Positions 1-10,000 of a DNA stretch of 64,000 bases are shown one piece after another; the first letter of the stretch is position 1, and every line of letters starts with the position of its first letter. Made by a program: the position numbers and the translations under genes. The notes beneath the pieces were generated by a model. It searched no databases and was not told the origin of the DNA. It saw only the letters and a program-made list of their open reading frames with translations. Source of the DNA: Treponema brennaborense DSM 12168 (GTDB taxonomy: Bacteria; Spirochaetota; Spirochaetia; Treponematales; Treponemataceae); NCBI RefSeq assembly GCF_000212415.1, contig NC_015500.1, forward strand, positions 2,790,001-2,854,000, in the 5' to 3' direction.

Positions 1-692
1 GTTTTATGAACGTAAACTGCGGCATCATGGATCAGTTCATCATTGCGACGGCAAAAAAAGAAACCGCGATTCTGCTCGATTGTGCGACGCTTGAGTATCA
101 GTACGTTCCGCTAAAACTGGGCGACTACCGGTTCGTCGTCATGAACACGAATAAAAAGCGGCAGCTGAGCGACTCCAAATACAACGAGCGCGTCTCCGAA
201 TGCAAAATCGGGCTCGGCGTGATAAACGCGAAACTGACTTCGCTCGGCAAAAAAACGGTGCCGGATCTGTGTTCGCTCTCATCGCAGGATTTTGCCGAAT
301 TGCAGGACAGCGTCAAAGATCCGATCATTTTGAAGCGGATCCGCCACTGCGTTACCGAAAACGAGCGGGTTTATAAAGCCGTCGCCGCGCTGAAAGCGGG
401 AGCGCTCGCGGACCTCGGCGTGCTGATGAACGCGTCGCACGACTCGCTGCGCAACGATTACGAAACGACGGGAATCGAACTCGACACGCTCCATGAAGAA
501 GCGAACAAAACGGCGGGCTGCCTCGGTTCGCGCGTAACCGGCGCCGGATTCGGCGGTTGTGCGATCGCACTGATCCATAAAGACGGTTATAACGATTTTG
601 TCAAAAAAGTCGGCGCCGCGTATAAAGATAAAATAGGCTACGAAGCGACTTTTTTTGAATGCGGCACCGGCGGCGGCGCACATTCGATTTAA
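1..692 (+). CDS. galK: galactokinase, C-terminal part (gene starts before the window)
   Basis: This is the C-terminal ~230 residues of galactokinase, the ATP-dependent kinase making galactose-1-phosphate in the Leloir pathway. The reading frame is open to the left edge, so the ATG at 6 is internal. The sequence shows the GHMP-family segment NCGIMDQF, whose Asp is the catalytic base region of GalK, and near the C-terminus the glycine-rich motif TGAGFGGCAIALI typical of GHMP kinases. A complete galactokinase is ~390 residues, so about 40 percent is missing. galT follows 21 bp downstream on the same strand, which supports the call. Galactokinase is favoured over other GHMP kinases by both motifs and the neighbour. 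Confidence 0.93.
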   Translation, partial: FMNVNCGIMDQFIIATAKKETAILLDCATLEYQYVPLKLGDYRFVVMNTNKKRQLSDSKYNERVSECKIGLGVINAKLTSLGKKTVPDLCSLSSQDFAELQDSVKDPIILKRIRHCVTENERVYKAVAALKAGALADLGVLMNASHDSLRNDYETTGIELDTLHEEANKTAGCLGSRVTGAGFGGCAIALIHKDGYNDFVKKVGAAYKDKIGYEATFFECGTGGGAHSI

Positions 693-713
693 CGGTAATA
701 GGGAAACGGCATC

Positions 714-2219
714 ATGATATACCAATTGATTCAGGAACTTACGGAATACGGTCTCAGCCGCGCGCTCATACAGCCGCAGGACCGTATCTACACGGTAAAC
801 CGACTTTTCACACTGTTCAAACTTGCAGGCAGTAGTGAAGCGCTTCCCGCGCCGCGCCGGATTCCCGCCGGATCGAAAACGATTGCACTGGAACCGATTT
901 TGACCCGAATGCTCGATTATGCGTATGAACACGGACTCATAGAAGAAAATTCCGTTGTATACCGGGATCTCTTTGACACTCAGATAATGGCGTGCTTAAC
1001 ACCTCCTCCTTCTGCCGTTATCCGGGAATTCAACGAGCGATACAACGTATCACCCGAACGTGCAACCGAATGGTTCTATGAGTATTCGTGTAATACGGAT
1101 TATATACGGCGCTACCGCATCGCAAAGGATATCAAGTGGACCGTTTCCACCGAATACGGCGAGCTCGATATTACGATCAACCTTTCAAAACCTGAAAAAG
1201 ATCCCAAAGCGATCGCGGCGGCAAAGTCAAACCCGCAAACCGGCTATCCCAAATGCCAGTTGTGCGTTGAAAACGAAGGATACGGCGGCCGACTTGATCA
1301 TCCCGCACGCGCAACTCACCGTATCATTCCCGTCACCATCAACGGTTCGCAATGGGGATTCCAGTATTCGCCGTACGTATACTACAACGAACACTGCATC
1401 GTTTTGAACAGCGAGCATACGCCCATGGTCATCGACCGGGCGGCGTTTGTCAAACTGTTCGACTTTGTGCGTCAGTTCCCGCATTACATCGTGGGTTCCA
1501 ACGCGGATCTCCCCATTGTGGGCGGTTCCATTTTATCGCACGAACATTTTCAGGGCGGCAATTACGAGTTTCCCATGGCGCGCGCTGAAATCGAAACGCA
1601 ATTCAGCATGAAAGCTTTTCCCGACGTACACGCGGGCATCGTAAAATGGCCCATGTCCGTCATCAGACTGCGGCACGAAGATCCGGCACGGCTGGTGGAA
1701 GCCGCCGACTTGATATTGACCAAGTGGCGGAAGTACACCGACGCAGATGCGTTCGTTTTTGCCGAAACGGACGGAATTCCGCACAATACGATCACGCCCA
1801 TAGCGCGCCGTCGCGGTGCCGAATATGAAATAGACCTCGCGCTCCGCAACAATATCACGACGGAAGAACATCCGCTCGGCGTCTTCCATCCGCATCAGAA
1901 TCTGCATCATATCAAAAAAGAAAACATCGGGCTGATCGAAGTAATGGGTTTGGCGATTCTGCCGGCCCGTCTTGAACGGGAACTGGAACTGCTTGCCGAC
2001 TATCTTGTCTGCAAAAAGGACATACGCAGCAACGAAACGATTGCAAAACACGCCGACTGGGCGGAAACGTTTGCCGCCGAATGTACAGCAGCGAACGTAC
2101 GCGACGTTTTGAAGCGTGAAACCGGACTTGTTTTTAAACAGGTGCTGACCGACGCCGGCGTGTATAAACGGACGCCGGAAGGCAAAGAGGCGTTTCTGCG
2201 TTTTACCCGAACGCTGTAA
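714..2219 (+). CDS. galT: UTP/UDP-hexose-1-phosphate uridylyltransferase, type 2 GalT
   Basis: This is a galactose-1-phosphate uridylyltransferase of the long type 2 class found in Firmicutes and spirochetes (501 residues), moving UMP from UDP-glucose to galactose-1-phosphate. It resembles that class along its whole length, starting MIYQLIQELTEYGL. Conserved segments include GGSILSHEHFQGG and GVFHPHQNLHHIKKENIGL, which carry several His residues. In type 1 GalT the nucleophile is in an HPH motif; here the FHPHQNLHH segment is the comparable His-rich site, which is an inference. It follows galK by 21 bp, so the two are probably one operon. Its last 17 bp overlap the convergent Nudix gene. No galE is seen in the window. 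Confidence 0.95.
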   Translation: MIYQLIQELTEYGLSRALIQPQDRIYTVNRLFTLFKLAGSSEALPAPRRIPAGSKTIALEPILTRMLDYAYEHGLIEENSVVYRDLFDTQIMACLTPPPSAVIREFNERYNVSPERATEWFYEYSCNTDYIRRYRIAKDIKWTVSTEYGELDITINLSKPEKDPKAIAAAKSNPQTGYPKCQLCVENEGYGGRLDHPARATHRIIPVTINGSQWGFQYSPYVYYNEHCIVLNSEHTPMVIDRAAFVKLFDFVRQFPHYIVGSNADLPIVGGSILSHEHFQGGNYEFPMARAEIETQFSMKAFPDVHAGIVKWPMSVIRLRHEDPARLVEAADLILTKWRKYTDADAFVFAETDGIPHNTITPIARRRGAEYEIDLALRNNITTEEHPLGVFHPHQNLHHIKKENIGLIEVMGLAILPARLERELELLADYLVCKKDIRSNETIAKHADWAETFAAECTAANVRDVLKRETGLVFKQVLTDAGVYKRTPEGKEAFLRFTRTL

Positions 2220-2661
2220 CCGACGACGCCGTATCCGCAGCAGTCGCCCGCAAACGGCGGATGAGTTCTTCGTCCGCCGGCGCCCAATCGAGTTCCGAAA
2301 GCCGTTCCGGCGGAAGCCATACCGCTTCCGAATGTTCTTTCAGTACTAAATTTCCCGACTGCACGGTGCAAAAATACACGTGCATGGTCAAATCGAACGT
2401 CCGATACGCGTATTCGACCGTCATGATAAAATCGTCAACCGAAACCTGCGTATCGAGTTCTTCGCGGATTTCACGTTCAAGCGCCTGTTTCGGCGTTTCT
2501 CCGGCTTCAATCTTGCCGCCGGGAAATTCCCATTTTTTAGCCGTTTCGCCTTTATCGGGACGGCGCGCGCAAAACAGCTCGCAGCCGCCGCCTTTTTTGG
2601 GGCGGGTAATGACCCCGGCGGCAACGTAATAATGGGGTTTTATACTTTCTGGCATACTCAC
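2203..2661 (-). CDS. Nudix hydrolase, MutT/8-oxo-dGTP diphosphatase-like
   Basis: This 152-residue protein has a complete Nudix box at about residues 46-68: GGKIEAGET, then REIREEL, matching GX5EX7REUXEEXGU. The flanking architecture (YYVAAGVI at the N-terminus, then FCARRPDKGETAKKWEFPGG) is that of small MutT-type pyrophosphatases which remove oxidised nucleotides such as 8-oxo-dGTP. Substrate cannot be fixed from sequence; a general (d)NTP pyrophosphatase is the alternative. The gene converges on galT with a 17-bp overlap of coding ends, and a terminator hairpin separates it from the upstream PFOR gene, so it is probably a single-gene transcript. Confidence 0.9.
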   Translation of the reverse strand: MSMPESIKPHYYVAAGVITRPKKGGGCELFCARRPDKGETAKKWEFPGGKIEAGETPKQALEREIREELDTQVSVDDFIMTVEYAYRTFDLTMHVYFCTVQSGNLVLKEHSEAVWLPPERLSELDWAPADEELIRRLRATAADTASSVTAFG

Positions 2662-2716
2662 TGAAAACTCCTTAGTGAAACGGCTATGGTACGTGCAGTT
2701 TCCCGGATAAATAAAA

Positions 2717-2751
2717 AAGCCGCCGTTACCAAACAGGAACGGCGGCTTTCG
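2717..2751 (-). terminator. Rho-independent terminator after the PFOR gene
   Basis: A perfect inverted repeat (AAAGCCGCCGTT / AACGGCGGCTTT) with a ~10-nt loop sits between the PFOR stop at 2829 and the Nudix start at 2661. Read on the minus strand, the stem is followed by TTTTTTATTT, a good U-tract for ending PFOR transcription. The other side is less T-rich. Confidence 0.85.
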
Positions 2752-2828
2752 TTTCTTTAAACGGACAAGACTGAAACGCCGCGCACGCTAAGCGTTATGC
2801 GGCGTTTCCGAACTCAACTGTTCGTCAA

Positions 2829-5800
2829 TTAGAATTCCCGTTTTGACAGGTATTCGTATTCTTTCCACTGGCGCTTCGCTTTCGCCACGGCTTTTTCAAG
2901 CAGCATGGCCGCGCGTTCCGGGTTTGCAGCTTTGAGCGACTTGAAGCGGACTTCTTTGTACATAAAGTCTGCCAAATTGTAGTCGGGTTCTTTGCTGTCG
3001 AGCTGGAACGGATTTTTGCCCTGATCGGCCAAGCGCGGATCATAGCGGTACAGCGGCCACAGACCGCAGCTGACGGCCTCTTTCTGGTTCGTCAAACCGT
3101 TGGACATATTGATACCGTGGTTGATACAGTGCGAGTATGCGATGATGATCGAAGGACCGTCGTACGCTTCCGCTTCGCGGAACGCCTTGATAACCTGATT
3201 CATATTCGCACCCATCGAAACGCGCGCGACGTATACGTAACCGTAGCTCATGGCGATTGCACCCAAGTCTTTCTTGCTCATCACTTTACCGGACGCCGCA
3301 AACTTTGCGACGGCACCGATCGGCGTTGCTTTGGACATCTGTCCGCCGGTATTTGAATATACTTCCGTATCCAGAACCAGAATGTTGATATTCCGTCCGG
3401 AAGCGAGCGTATGATCCAATCCGCCGAAGCCGATATCGTAGGCCCAGCCGTCGCCGCCGATAATCCAGACCGACCGTTTAATCAGGTGATCAGTCAGGGA
3501 GGCAAGCTCGGCCGCAACAGTGTCGGACGATTTTGCAAGTTCCGCTTTCAGTTCGGCAACGTAACCGCGCTGAACGGCAATCGCCGCATCGTCTTTCTGT
3601 TCGTTGGCAAGAATCTTACCGATAACGTCTTTGGCAATACCTTTTTCCGCAGCGGCGTCGGCGACTTCACGCGCATACTGGGCGAGCTTGTCGCTGGTCA
3701 TGCGCATACCGTAACCGAATTCCGCGGCGTCTTCAAACAGGGAGTTCGACCATGCCGGACCGCGACCGTTCGCGTCTTTTGCATACGGAGTTGAAGGCAG
3801 GTTACCGCCGTAAATGGAAGAACAGCCGGTAGCGTTCGCAATGACCGCGCGGTCGCCGAACAGCTGGCTGAGCAGTTTGATATACGGCGTTTCACCGCAG
3901 CCGGCGCACGCACCGGAGAACTCGAACAGCGGGCGTTTCATCGCGAGCCCTTTCGGCGTACCCAGGTTGAGGGTTGAAGCGTCGGCTTCAGGCAGCGCCA
4001 TGAAGTAATCCCAATTCTTCGATTCAACGGCACGCAACTCTTCGGTAAAGTGAACCAAGTTGATGGCTTTTTTGGTTTCGTCAGCCTTGTTCTTTGCAGG
4101 ACAGACGGCCACGCACAAACCGCAGCCGGTGCAGTCTTCGGTGGAAATCTGCAGCACGACTTTCTTTCCGGCTTCCGCTTTGGGTTTAAGGTCGGCAGAT
4201 TTGAAACCGGCCGGAGCTTTTGCCGCAGCGTCGTCGGACAGCGTCTTCATGCGGATAACGGCGTGCGGACACACGACCGTACACTGACCGCACTGGATAC
4301 AAACTGACGGATCCCACTCGGGTACCTTTTCGGCAATCGCGCGTTTTTCAAACTGAGTCGTCGCGGTCGGGAACGTTCCGTCTTCGGGCAGTTTGCTGAC
4401 CGGCAGCTTGTCGCCGTTCTGAACGGCCATCGCGCCCAGCACGTCGCGCACGAACGCGTCTTTGGAAGCTGCCATGGCAGGCTTCATGTGCATGTCGCCG
4501 GAAACGGCAGCGGGCACGGCGACTTTTTCAACTGCGTTCAAAGCCGCGTCGATCGTCGCGAAGTTTTTCTGTACGACGTCCGCACCTTTTTTGCTGTATG
4601 ATTTTTCGACGAATTTCTTCATGTATTTGACGGCAACGTCTTCGGGCAGAACGCCTGAAATCTTGAAATAGGCCGCCTGCATGACGGTGTTGATGCGCGT
4701 ACCCATTCCGGTCGCTTCGGCAATCTTAAACGCGTCGATAACGTAGAAGTTCAGTTTTTTGTCGATAATCTGTTTCTGCGCTTCAACGGGAATGTGATTC
4801 CACACCGTCTTCGCATCGTACGGGCTGTTCAAAAGGAACGTCGCGCCTTTTTTAGCGGCGGCGAGCATGTCGTACGTTTCCATGTAGGTGAACTTATGAC
4901 ACGCCAAAAAGTCGGCAGCCGTGATCAGATACGGACGGCGGATAGAACCTTTGCCGAAACGCAGGTGAGACACGGTGAAACCGCCGGATTTTTTGGAGTC
5001 GTAGCTGAAATACGCCTGAGCGTTCAGTTCGGGCTTCGCTTCACCGATGATTTTGATCGAGTTTTTGTTCGCGCCGACCGTACCGTCGGAACCCAGACCG
5101 TAGAACATCGCTTCGTTCATGCCTTCTTCTTCAAGATAGAAGGATTCATCGTACGCGAGGCTCTGACCCAACACGTCATCGTTGATACCGATGATAAAAT
5201 GATTGAGCTTTTTGCCGGACAGATTGTCGAAAACGGCTTTGACCATCGCGGGCGTAAATTCTTTTGAACCCAGACCGTAACGGCCGCCGAGTACGACCGG
5301 ATAATTTTTGAACGGGCAGGTTCCCGCAGCCTGCATTTCACCGATCGCTGTGCGTACGTCTTCATACAGCGGTTCGCCGAGCGCGCCCGGTTCTTTCGTA
5401 CGGTCGAGAACGGCGATCGATTTAACGGTAGCGGGAATGGCTTTTACGAACGCTTCCGCGCTGAACGGGCGGTACAGGCGAACTTTCAGCACGCCGATTT
5501 TTTCGCCTTTTTTGTTGAGCGTTTCAACGGTTTCTTCGCAGGTTTCGGCACCCGAACCCATGATGATGATAATTTTTTCGGCGTCTTTCGCACCGAAGTA
5601 GTCGAACAGATGATACTGGCGGCCGGTCAGTTTGGCGTATTTATCCATTTCGTTCTGAACGATTTCGGGAACCGCGTTGTAGTATTTGTTCACCCCTTCG
5701 CGGCTCTGGAAATACACGTCCGGATTCTGGGCAGTTCCGCGGATAACCGGATTTTCCGGCGTCAAACCGCGAGCGCGGTGAGCGCGCACCAGTTCGTCGT

Positions 5801-6389
5801 CAACCATTTTCTGCATGACTTCGTATGAAACTTCTTCAACTTTCTGAATTTCATGCGACGTGCGGAATCCGTCGAAAAAATGAACGAACGGAACGCGGGA
5901 ACGCAGCGTCGAAGCGTGGGAAATAACGGCCAAATCCATAACTTCCTGAACGCTGTTTGAAGCGAGCATCGCCCAACCGGTCTGGCGGCACGCCATAACG
6001 TCCTGATGATCGCCGAAAATGGACAGGGAACTGGTCGCAAGCGCACGGGCCGCGACGTGGAAAACGGTGCTGGTCAATTCGCCGGCAATCTTATACATAT
6101 TCGGGATCATGAGAAGCAGACCCTGAGAAGCGGTAAAAGTCGTGCTGAGCGCACCTGTTGTCAACGCACCGTGAACGGCACCGGCAGCGCCTGCTTCCGA
6201 CTGCATTTCCACAACGTCGGGAACGGTACCCCAAATGTTTTTCTTACCTTTTGCCGAATATTCATCGGCAACCTCTCCCATCGGACTGGATGGAGTAATC
6301 GGGTAAATGGAGATTACTTCACTCAGTGCGTGGGCAACGTGACCGGCAGCGGTATTTCCGTCGATCATGACCATGTTCTTGTCAGCCAT
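2829..6389 (-). CDS. nifJ: pyruvate:ferredoxin (flavodoxin) oxidoreductase, single-chain
   Basis: This 1186-residue enzyme oxidatively decarboxylates pyruvate to acetyl-CoA, passing electrons to ferredoxin or flavodoxin; it is the anaerobic link from glycolysis to acetyl-CoA. All fused domains are visible. The N-terminal domain has IYPITPSSPMGE; the gamma-type domain follows. Two 4Fe-4S motifs occur at roughly residues 695-760 (CIQCGQCTVVCP and CTGCGLCVAVCP). The TPP-binding C-terminal half has CAGCGETPY, GGDGWAYDIGFGG and EVYSNTGGQMSKATP. Length is normal for the homodimeric form. An AAGGACGGAACT ribosome site precedes the ATG and a TATAAT-like box (minus strand, 6427-6432) lies upstream. 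It is monocistronic, ending at the hairpin at 2717-2751. Confidence 0.97.
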   Translation of the reverse strand: MADKNMVMIDGNTAAGHVAHALSEVISIYPITPSSPMGEVADEYSAKGKKNIWGTVPDVVEMQSEAGAAGAVHGALTTGALSTTFTASQGLLLMIPNMYKIAGELTSTVFHVAARALATSSLSIFGDHQDVMACRQTGWAMLASNSVQEVMDLAVISHASTLRSRVPFVHFFDGFRTSHEIQKVEEVSYEVMQKMVDDELVRAHRARGLTPENPVIRGTAQNPDVYFQSREGVNKYYNAVPEIVQNEMDKYAKLTGRQYHLFDYFGAKDAEKIIIIMGSGAETCEETVETLNKKGEKIGVLKVRLYRPFSAEAFVKAIPATVKSIAVLDRTKEPGALGEPLYEDVRTAIGEMQAAGTCPFKNYPVVLGGRYGLGSKEFTPAMVKAVFDNLSGKKLNHFIIGINDDVLGQSLAYDESFYLEEEGMNEAMFYGLGSDGTVGANKNSIKIIGEAKPELNAQAYFSYDSKKSGGFTVSHLRFGKGSIRRPYLITAADFLACHKFTYMETYDMLAAAKKGATFLLNSPYDAKTVWNHIPVEAQKQIIDKKLNFYVIDAFKIAEATGMGTRINTVMQAAYFKISGVLPEDVAVKYMKKFVEKSYSKKGADVVQKNFATIDAALNAVEKVAVPAAVSGDMHMKPAMAASKDAFVRDVLGAMAVQNGDKLPVSKLPEDGTFPTATTQFEKRAIAEKVPEWDPSVCIQCGQCTVVCPHAVIRMKTLSDDAAAKAPAGFKSADLKPKAEAGKKVVLQISTEDCTGCGLCVAVCPAKNKADETKKAINLVHFTEELRAVESKNWDYFMALPEADASTLNLGTPKGLAMKRPLFEFSGACAGCGETPYIKLLSQLFGDRAVIANATGCSSIYGGNLPSTPYAKDANGRGPAWSNSLFEDAAEFGYGMRMTSDKLAQYAREVADAAAEKGIAKDVIGKILANEQKDDAAIAVQRGYVAELKAELAKSSDTVAAELASLTDHLIKRSVWIIGGDGWAYDIGFGGLDHTLASGRNINILVLDTEVYSNTGGQMSKATPIGAVAKFAASGKVMSKKDLGAIAMSYGYVYVARVSMGANMNQVIKAFREAEAYDGPSIIIAYSHCINHGINMSNGLTNQKEAVSCGLWPLYRYDPRLADQGKNPFQLDSKEPDYNLADFMYKEVRFKSLKAANPERAAMLLEKAVAKAKRQWKEYEYLSKREF

Positions 6390-6599
6390 AGTTCCGTCCT
6401 TACAAAATATAAAATAAACTTACAATATTATAGTAATATACAGTACTAGCATACATCTATATGGAGATTTTTGCAAGCGGATTCAAAATGAAACGATGTT
6501 TTATTTTCTACAGCAATACTGCGGAGCCGTGCTTTGCGGCGCACGTTCAGTCCGCCCGGCCGATTTACACAACCGCCGATCTCTGGTATTACTATACGT

Positions 6600-9029
6600 A
6601 TGAAAATAACGGATATGCTTTACAAACGCGCGCTTACGCTGCTTTTTATAACGTGCGCTCTGGCGCGCACGATTCCGGCTCAAACCGCCGCCGAAATCGA
6701 ACCGACCGGCAGACCGTCGGTTGCGCTCGTTCTTGCCGGCGGAGGAGCAAAAGGATTCGCGCATATCCCCGTGCTGGAACTGCTTGAAGAACTCGATATT
6801 CCGATCGATATGGTAATCGGCAACAGTGCCGGCGCCATTATCGGCGGATTGTACTGCGCGGGCTATTCTCCGGCGGAGATTGCGAATGAACTGCTCGATT
6901 TGAACTGGGCGCAACTGTTTCAGGACGAACCGGTGTCGCCGTTTGAATCCCTGCTCGGCAACAGGAGCACGTTCGCCAGTCCGGTTTCGGTTCGGCTCGG
7001 AAAAAACTTTTCGTTCGATATGGGCGCCGGTCTTTCCACCGGGCAGAACGCGTACATGAGATTCAAACAGCTGACGGCAAAGATTCCGTCGTACATCGAC
7101 TTCGACAGCTTACCCATACCGTTCCGTGCCACGGCGGTAAATCTGCTCACCGGCGACTTGGACATAATCGGCACCGGCGACATTGCCGAAGCCATCCGCT
7201 CCAGCATGAGCATTCCGGCGGTGTTCCAGCCGTTTCCCGTAGACGGCAAACTGTACGTGGACGGCCTCGTACGGAACAACATGCCCATTCAGCCCGTCGC
7301 CGATCTGGGATACGACATTATCATCGCGATTGAACTGGGCGACGAACTGATCGACAATCCGTCCAAATTCGCGTCCACACCGCTGACGACCGTTTCTCAG
7401 GTAATGACGATTTTTATGTATTCGGGAAATAAGGAGCAGTACAAACTTGCCGACATCGTGCTGTATCCCGACGTTGCCGAATTTTCAACTTTCGATTATC
7501 CCAAATCGCGTCAAATCTACGAAAAGGCAATCAAAGATAAAGAACGGTTCAGGGAACCGCTGCGGGAACTCCGTAAAAAGATTTTTCCGGAACAATACGC
7601 GGCAGACGGCGCCGGCAAAACCGGCAGTTCCGATGACGGCGGTTCCAACGGTGCGCAGCTTAAAACGGCGGAGAGAACGTCCGCCGGCGGCGGTTCCTTT
7701 GCGTTCACGCCGATTCACAAAGGAGCCGTGGAGCCGGACAGAAACGGTGTCTACGACGATCTGCCGTATCTGATACCGGAAGTACTGGTTACCAGCGGTG
7801 CCGCCGTACAGGATATGGATTATATAGAAACGTATTTTGAAAAAATCAGGAATAAACCGCTTACGCCCGACGCGCTGAACGATTTCATTTCCGCAGTGTA
7901 TCATACCGGAAACTATACGCTCGCCATTCCCCGGATCGACACGCGCTACGCGCAGACACGGCTTGAACTGCGGCTGCATCAGATAGAAAAGGAAAACTGG
8001 CTCATCATTCCCGGAGCGGCTTTCGAGGGCACCGTTTCGGATCAATCCGTCAGCAAACTGACTTTTTCACTCGATATCCAGTTCCGCGGGCTCACCGGCA
8101 CGGGTTCCGTTCTTTCCGTAAAATCGACGATGATAAACAATCTCGGCGCGGCGCTGATGTACATGCAGCCGATCGGAGCGCATTCGTACGTGCAGCTGTC
8201 GGCGGACGTAATTGTCGAGCAGGAATTCGTTACGTCCGGCTTTCAGCGGCACGAGCTGCAGGGTAATCGTTTGTCCTACTCGTCGACCGGGCTGCTGTTC
8301 GGCGTTAAATTCGGCTCGTATCATCGAATGCAAATCGGCGGTTCCATCTACTGGATGGACACCGACGGCAATGCCACCGAAGAGTTGGAAATCCAACAGA
8401 ATAAATACCGGCAAACGTCCGCATCGATCGCCGCGCCGCTCAACATCGGCTATACGTTCGACACGTTCGATTATCCGTCGTTTCCGACGCGCGGCTTTTA
8501 CGTCAAATTCGACGATACGGGCGTTTTTCCGCTGCTGGCGACCGAGGCGCCCGTCGCGTTCAATCTGTGCCGCGTGGACTTTACCGCGGCGGTGCCGCTT
8601 GCCCGAAACTTCAGCATCATTTTCAACGTATTCGCCGGGTCAGACATTTCCATGCAGCTCGCCAAGATTCCGTCTTTTATTCCCCTGTTCGGCTACACGC
8701 TGGGCGACCGGACGTATTTTCCGCAGATGGCCGGAAAACAGCAATACGGAACGCATAAAGCGGCGGCTCAGATCGTATTCCAATTTCAGCCGTGGCAGAA
8801 TCTGACTATCATGGGCGGACAGATGTTTTTTTCGGTTTCCGGGTCGATCGGAGAAGTCGCGATGGAATACACGGATTTTACCGTCAAAGACATCAAATGG
8901 AACGCGTCGTTCAATACCGGAATACGGATAAGCAAGACGTTCAGCGTGATGTTCCGATTGGGCGCCGGTACCACGAAAAACACGATCATACCGTTTATAT
9001 CGGTGGATTTCGGCACGATACGGTATTGA
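6600..9029 (+). CDS. type Vd autotransporter: patatin-like phospholipase with POTRA and outer-membrane barrel
   Basis: This 809-residue protein combines a patatin lipase and a BamA/TamA-type barrel, the layout of type Vd autotransporters such as PlpD. From the chosen ATG a signal peptide runs to about residue 23 (ending IPAQ). The patatin domain (~38-330) has the oxyanion loop GGGAKG, the nucleophile elbow GNSAG with Ser at ~76, and the catalytic Asp in DGLVRNN at ~221. A low-complexity linker leads to a POTRA-like segment (~387-470), then alternating beta strands to a C-terminal Tyr. An upstream in-frame ATG at 6534 would put a non-signal stretch before the leader and is rejected. Family knowledge predicts surface delivery or release of a phospholipase; that is inference here. 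Confidence 0.9.
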   Translation: MKITDMLYKRALTLLFITCALARTIPAQTAAEIEPTGRPSVALVLAGGGAKGFAHIPVLELLEELDIPIDMVIGNSAGAIIGGLYCAGYSPAEIANELLDLNWAQLFQDEPVSPFESLLGNRSTFASPVSVRLGKNFSFDMGAGLSTGQNAYMRFKQLTAKIPSYIDFDSLPIPFRATAVNLLTGDLDIIGTGDIAEAIRSSMSIPAVFQPFPVDGKLYVDGLVRNNMPIQPVADLGYDIIIAIELGDELIDNPSKFASTPLTTVSQVMTIFMYSGNKEQYKLADIVLYPDVAEFSTFDYPKSRQIYEKAIKDKERFREPLRELRKKIFPEQYAADGAGKTGSSDDGGSNGAQLKTAERTSAGGGSFAFTPIHKGAVEPDRNGVYDDLPYLIPEVLVTSGAAVQDMDYIETYFEKIRNKPLTPDALNDFISAVYHTGNYTLAIPRIDTRYAQTRLELRLHQIEKENWLIIPGAAFEGTVSDQSVSKLTFSLDIQFRGLTGTGSVLSVKSTMINNLGAALMYMQPIGAHSYVQLSADVIVEQEFVTSGFQRHELQGNRLSYSSTGLLFGVKFGSYHRMQIGGSIYWMDTDGNATEELEIQQNKYRQTSASIAAPLNIGYTFDTFDYPSFPTRGFYVKFDDTGVFPLLATEAPVAFNLCRVDFTAAVPLARNFSIIFNVFAGSDISMQLAKIPSFIPLFGYTLGDRTYFPQMAGKQQYGTHKAAAQIVFQFQPWQNLTIMGGQMFFSVSGSIGEVAMEYTDFTVKDIKWNASFNTGIRISKTFSVMFRLGAGTTKNTIIPFISVDFGTIRY

Positions 9030-9066
9030 GGCGGATCGAAAACCGCCTTACGTTACAGGAGTATGC

Positions 9067-9972
9067 ATGAATTGTATTGAATTCAATGATATCAGGTTCG
9101 CCTATCCGCCGGTTCCGGACGATACGGACGAAAACGGAAACCAACTCGTTCCCGCGCCGGTGTTCGATCATTTTACCGCCGCACTGCCGGAAGGATTCGT
9201 CAGTCTCGTGGGACCGAACGCAGCGGGCAAATCCACGTTTATGCTGCTCGCCGCGGGGCGGATGCTGCCGCAGCAGGGAACGGTTTCCTTATTCGGAAAA
9301 AACACCGCACGGCTTTCCGAAGCCGAGCGGGATGCACTCGCTTCGTTCATATATCAGAATATGGAATTTGAAACGGACGATACGGCGGGAAATCTGCTTG
9401 CATACGTTTTCACGCACGGTCTTTTCGGCGGCTCGGCGGCAGCAGTCGGCAACGGTAAAATCGCCGGTGCATCGGACGAGACCGCACCGGATATTAGCGC
9501 GAACGGCGGCGATTCACTGCTTGAACAAATCGTCTCAGTGCTGGAACTCGGTTCCGTGCTGCACCGCAAACTGACGGGCCTTTCAAAAGGTGAAATGCAG
9601 CGGGTGATTATCGCGTTTGCCCTTTTATACGGCAGCAAAAGCATTTTTATGGACGAACCGCTGTTCGCTCTGGAAGACCGCCAGAAGCGGACGGCGCTCG
9701 CATATCTCAAAAAATACGCGGCAACGTTCGGCGTAACCGTGTACATCTCCATGCACGTACTGGAGCTCAGCCGTGCGTACGCCGACAGCGTGCTGCTGTT
9801 TTATCCGAACAGGGACATGGATTTCGGCACGCCGGAAGAAGTGTTGACCCCCGAGGCGCTCGAAAAAGCATACGGCGTACCGGCCGCGATGCTCAAAGAT
9901 TCGGAAGCGCTCACCCGTAAAACGCTGAAAGAACAAGCGGAAGCAATTTCCCGTCTGCCGCACGAACACTGA
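9067..9972 (+). CDS. ABC transporter ATP-binding protein
   Basis: This 301-residue ATPase carries Walker A (GPNAAGKST), a Q-loop region (IYQNMEFE), an ABC signature (LSKGEMQRV, a variant of LSGGQ), Walker B (SIFMDEPLFALED) and a switch His (MHVLEL). An insertion of about 45 residues before the signature is rich in Ala and Gly. No permease is adjacent, so its membrane partner must be elsewhere or it acts in a soluble role. It follows the patatin autotransporter by 37 bp with a clear ACAGGAG ribosome site, which suggests co-transcription. Subfamily cannot be set from sequence; siderophore or metal importers of the FepC type and lipoprotein exporters are both possible. Confidence 0.88.
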   Translation: MNCIEFNDIRFAYPPVPDDTDENGNQLVPAPVFDHFTAALPEGFVSLVGPNAAGKSTFMLLAAGRMLPQQGTVSLFGKNTARLSEAERDALASFIYQNMEFETDDTAGNLLAYVFTHGLFGGSAAAVGNGKIAGASDETAPDISANGGDSLLEQIVSVLELGSVLHRKLTGLSKGEMQRVIIAFALLYGSKSIFMDEPLFALEDRQKRTALAYLKKYAATFGVTVYISMHVLELSRAYADSVLLFYPNRDMDFGTPEEVLTPEALEKAYGVPAAMLKDSEALTRKTLKEQAEAISRLPHEH

Positions 9973-10000
9973 AACTTGGCGGGACCGAACCGCAATCGCT

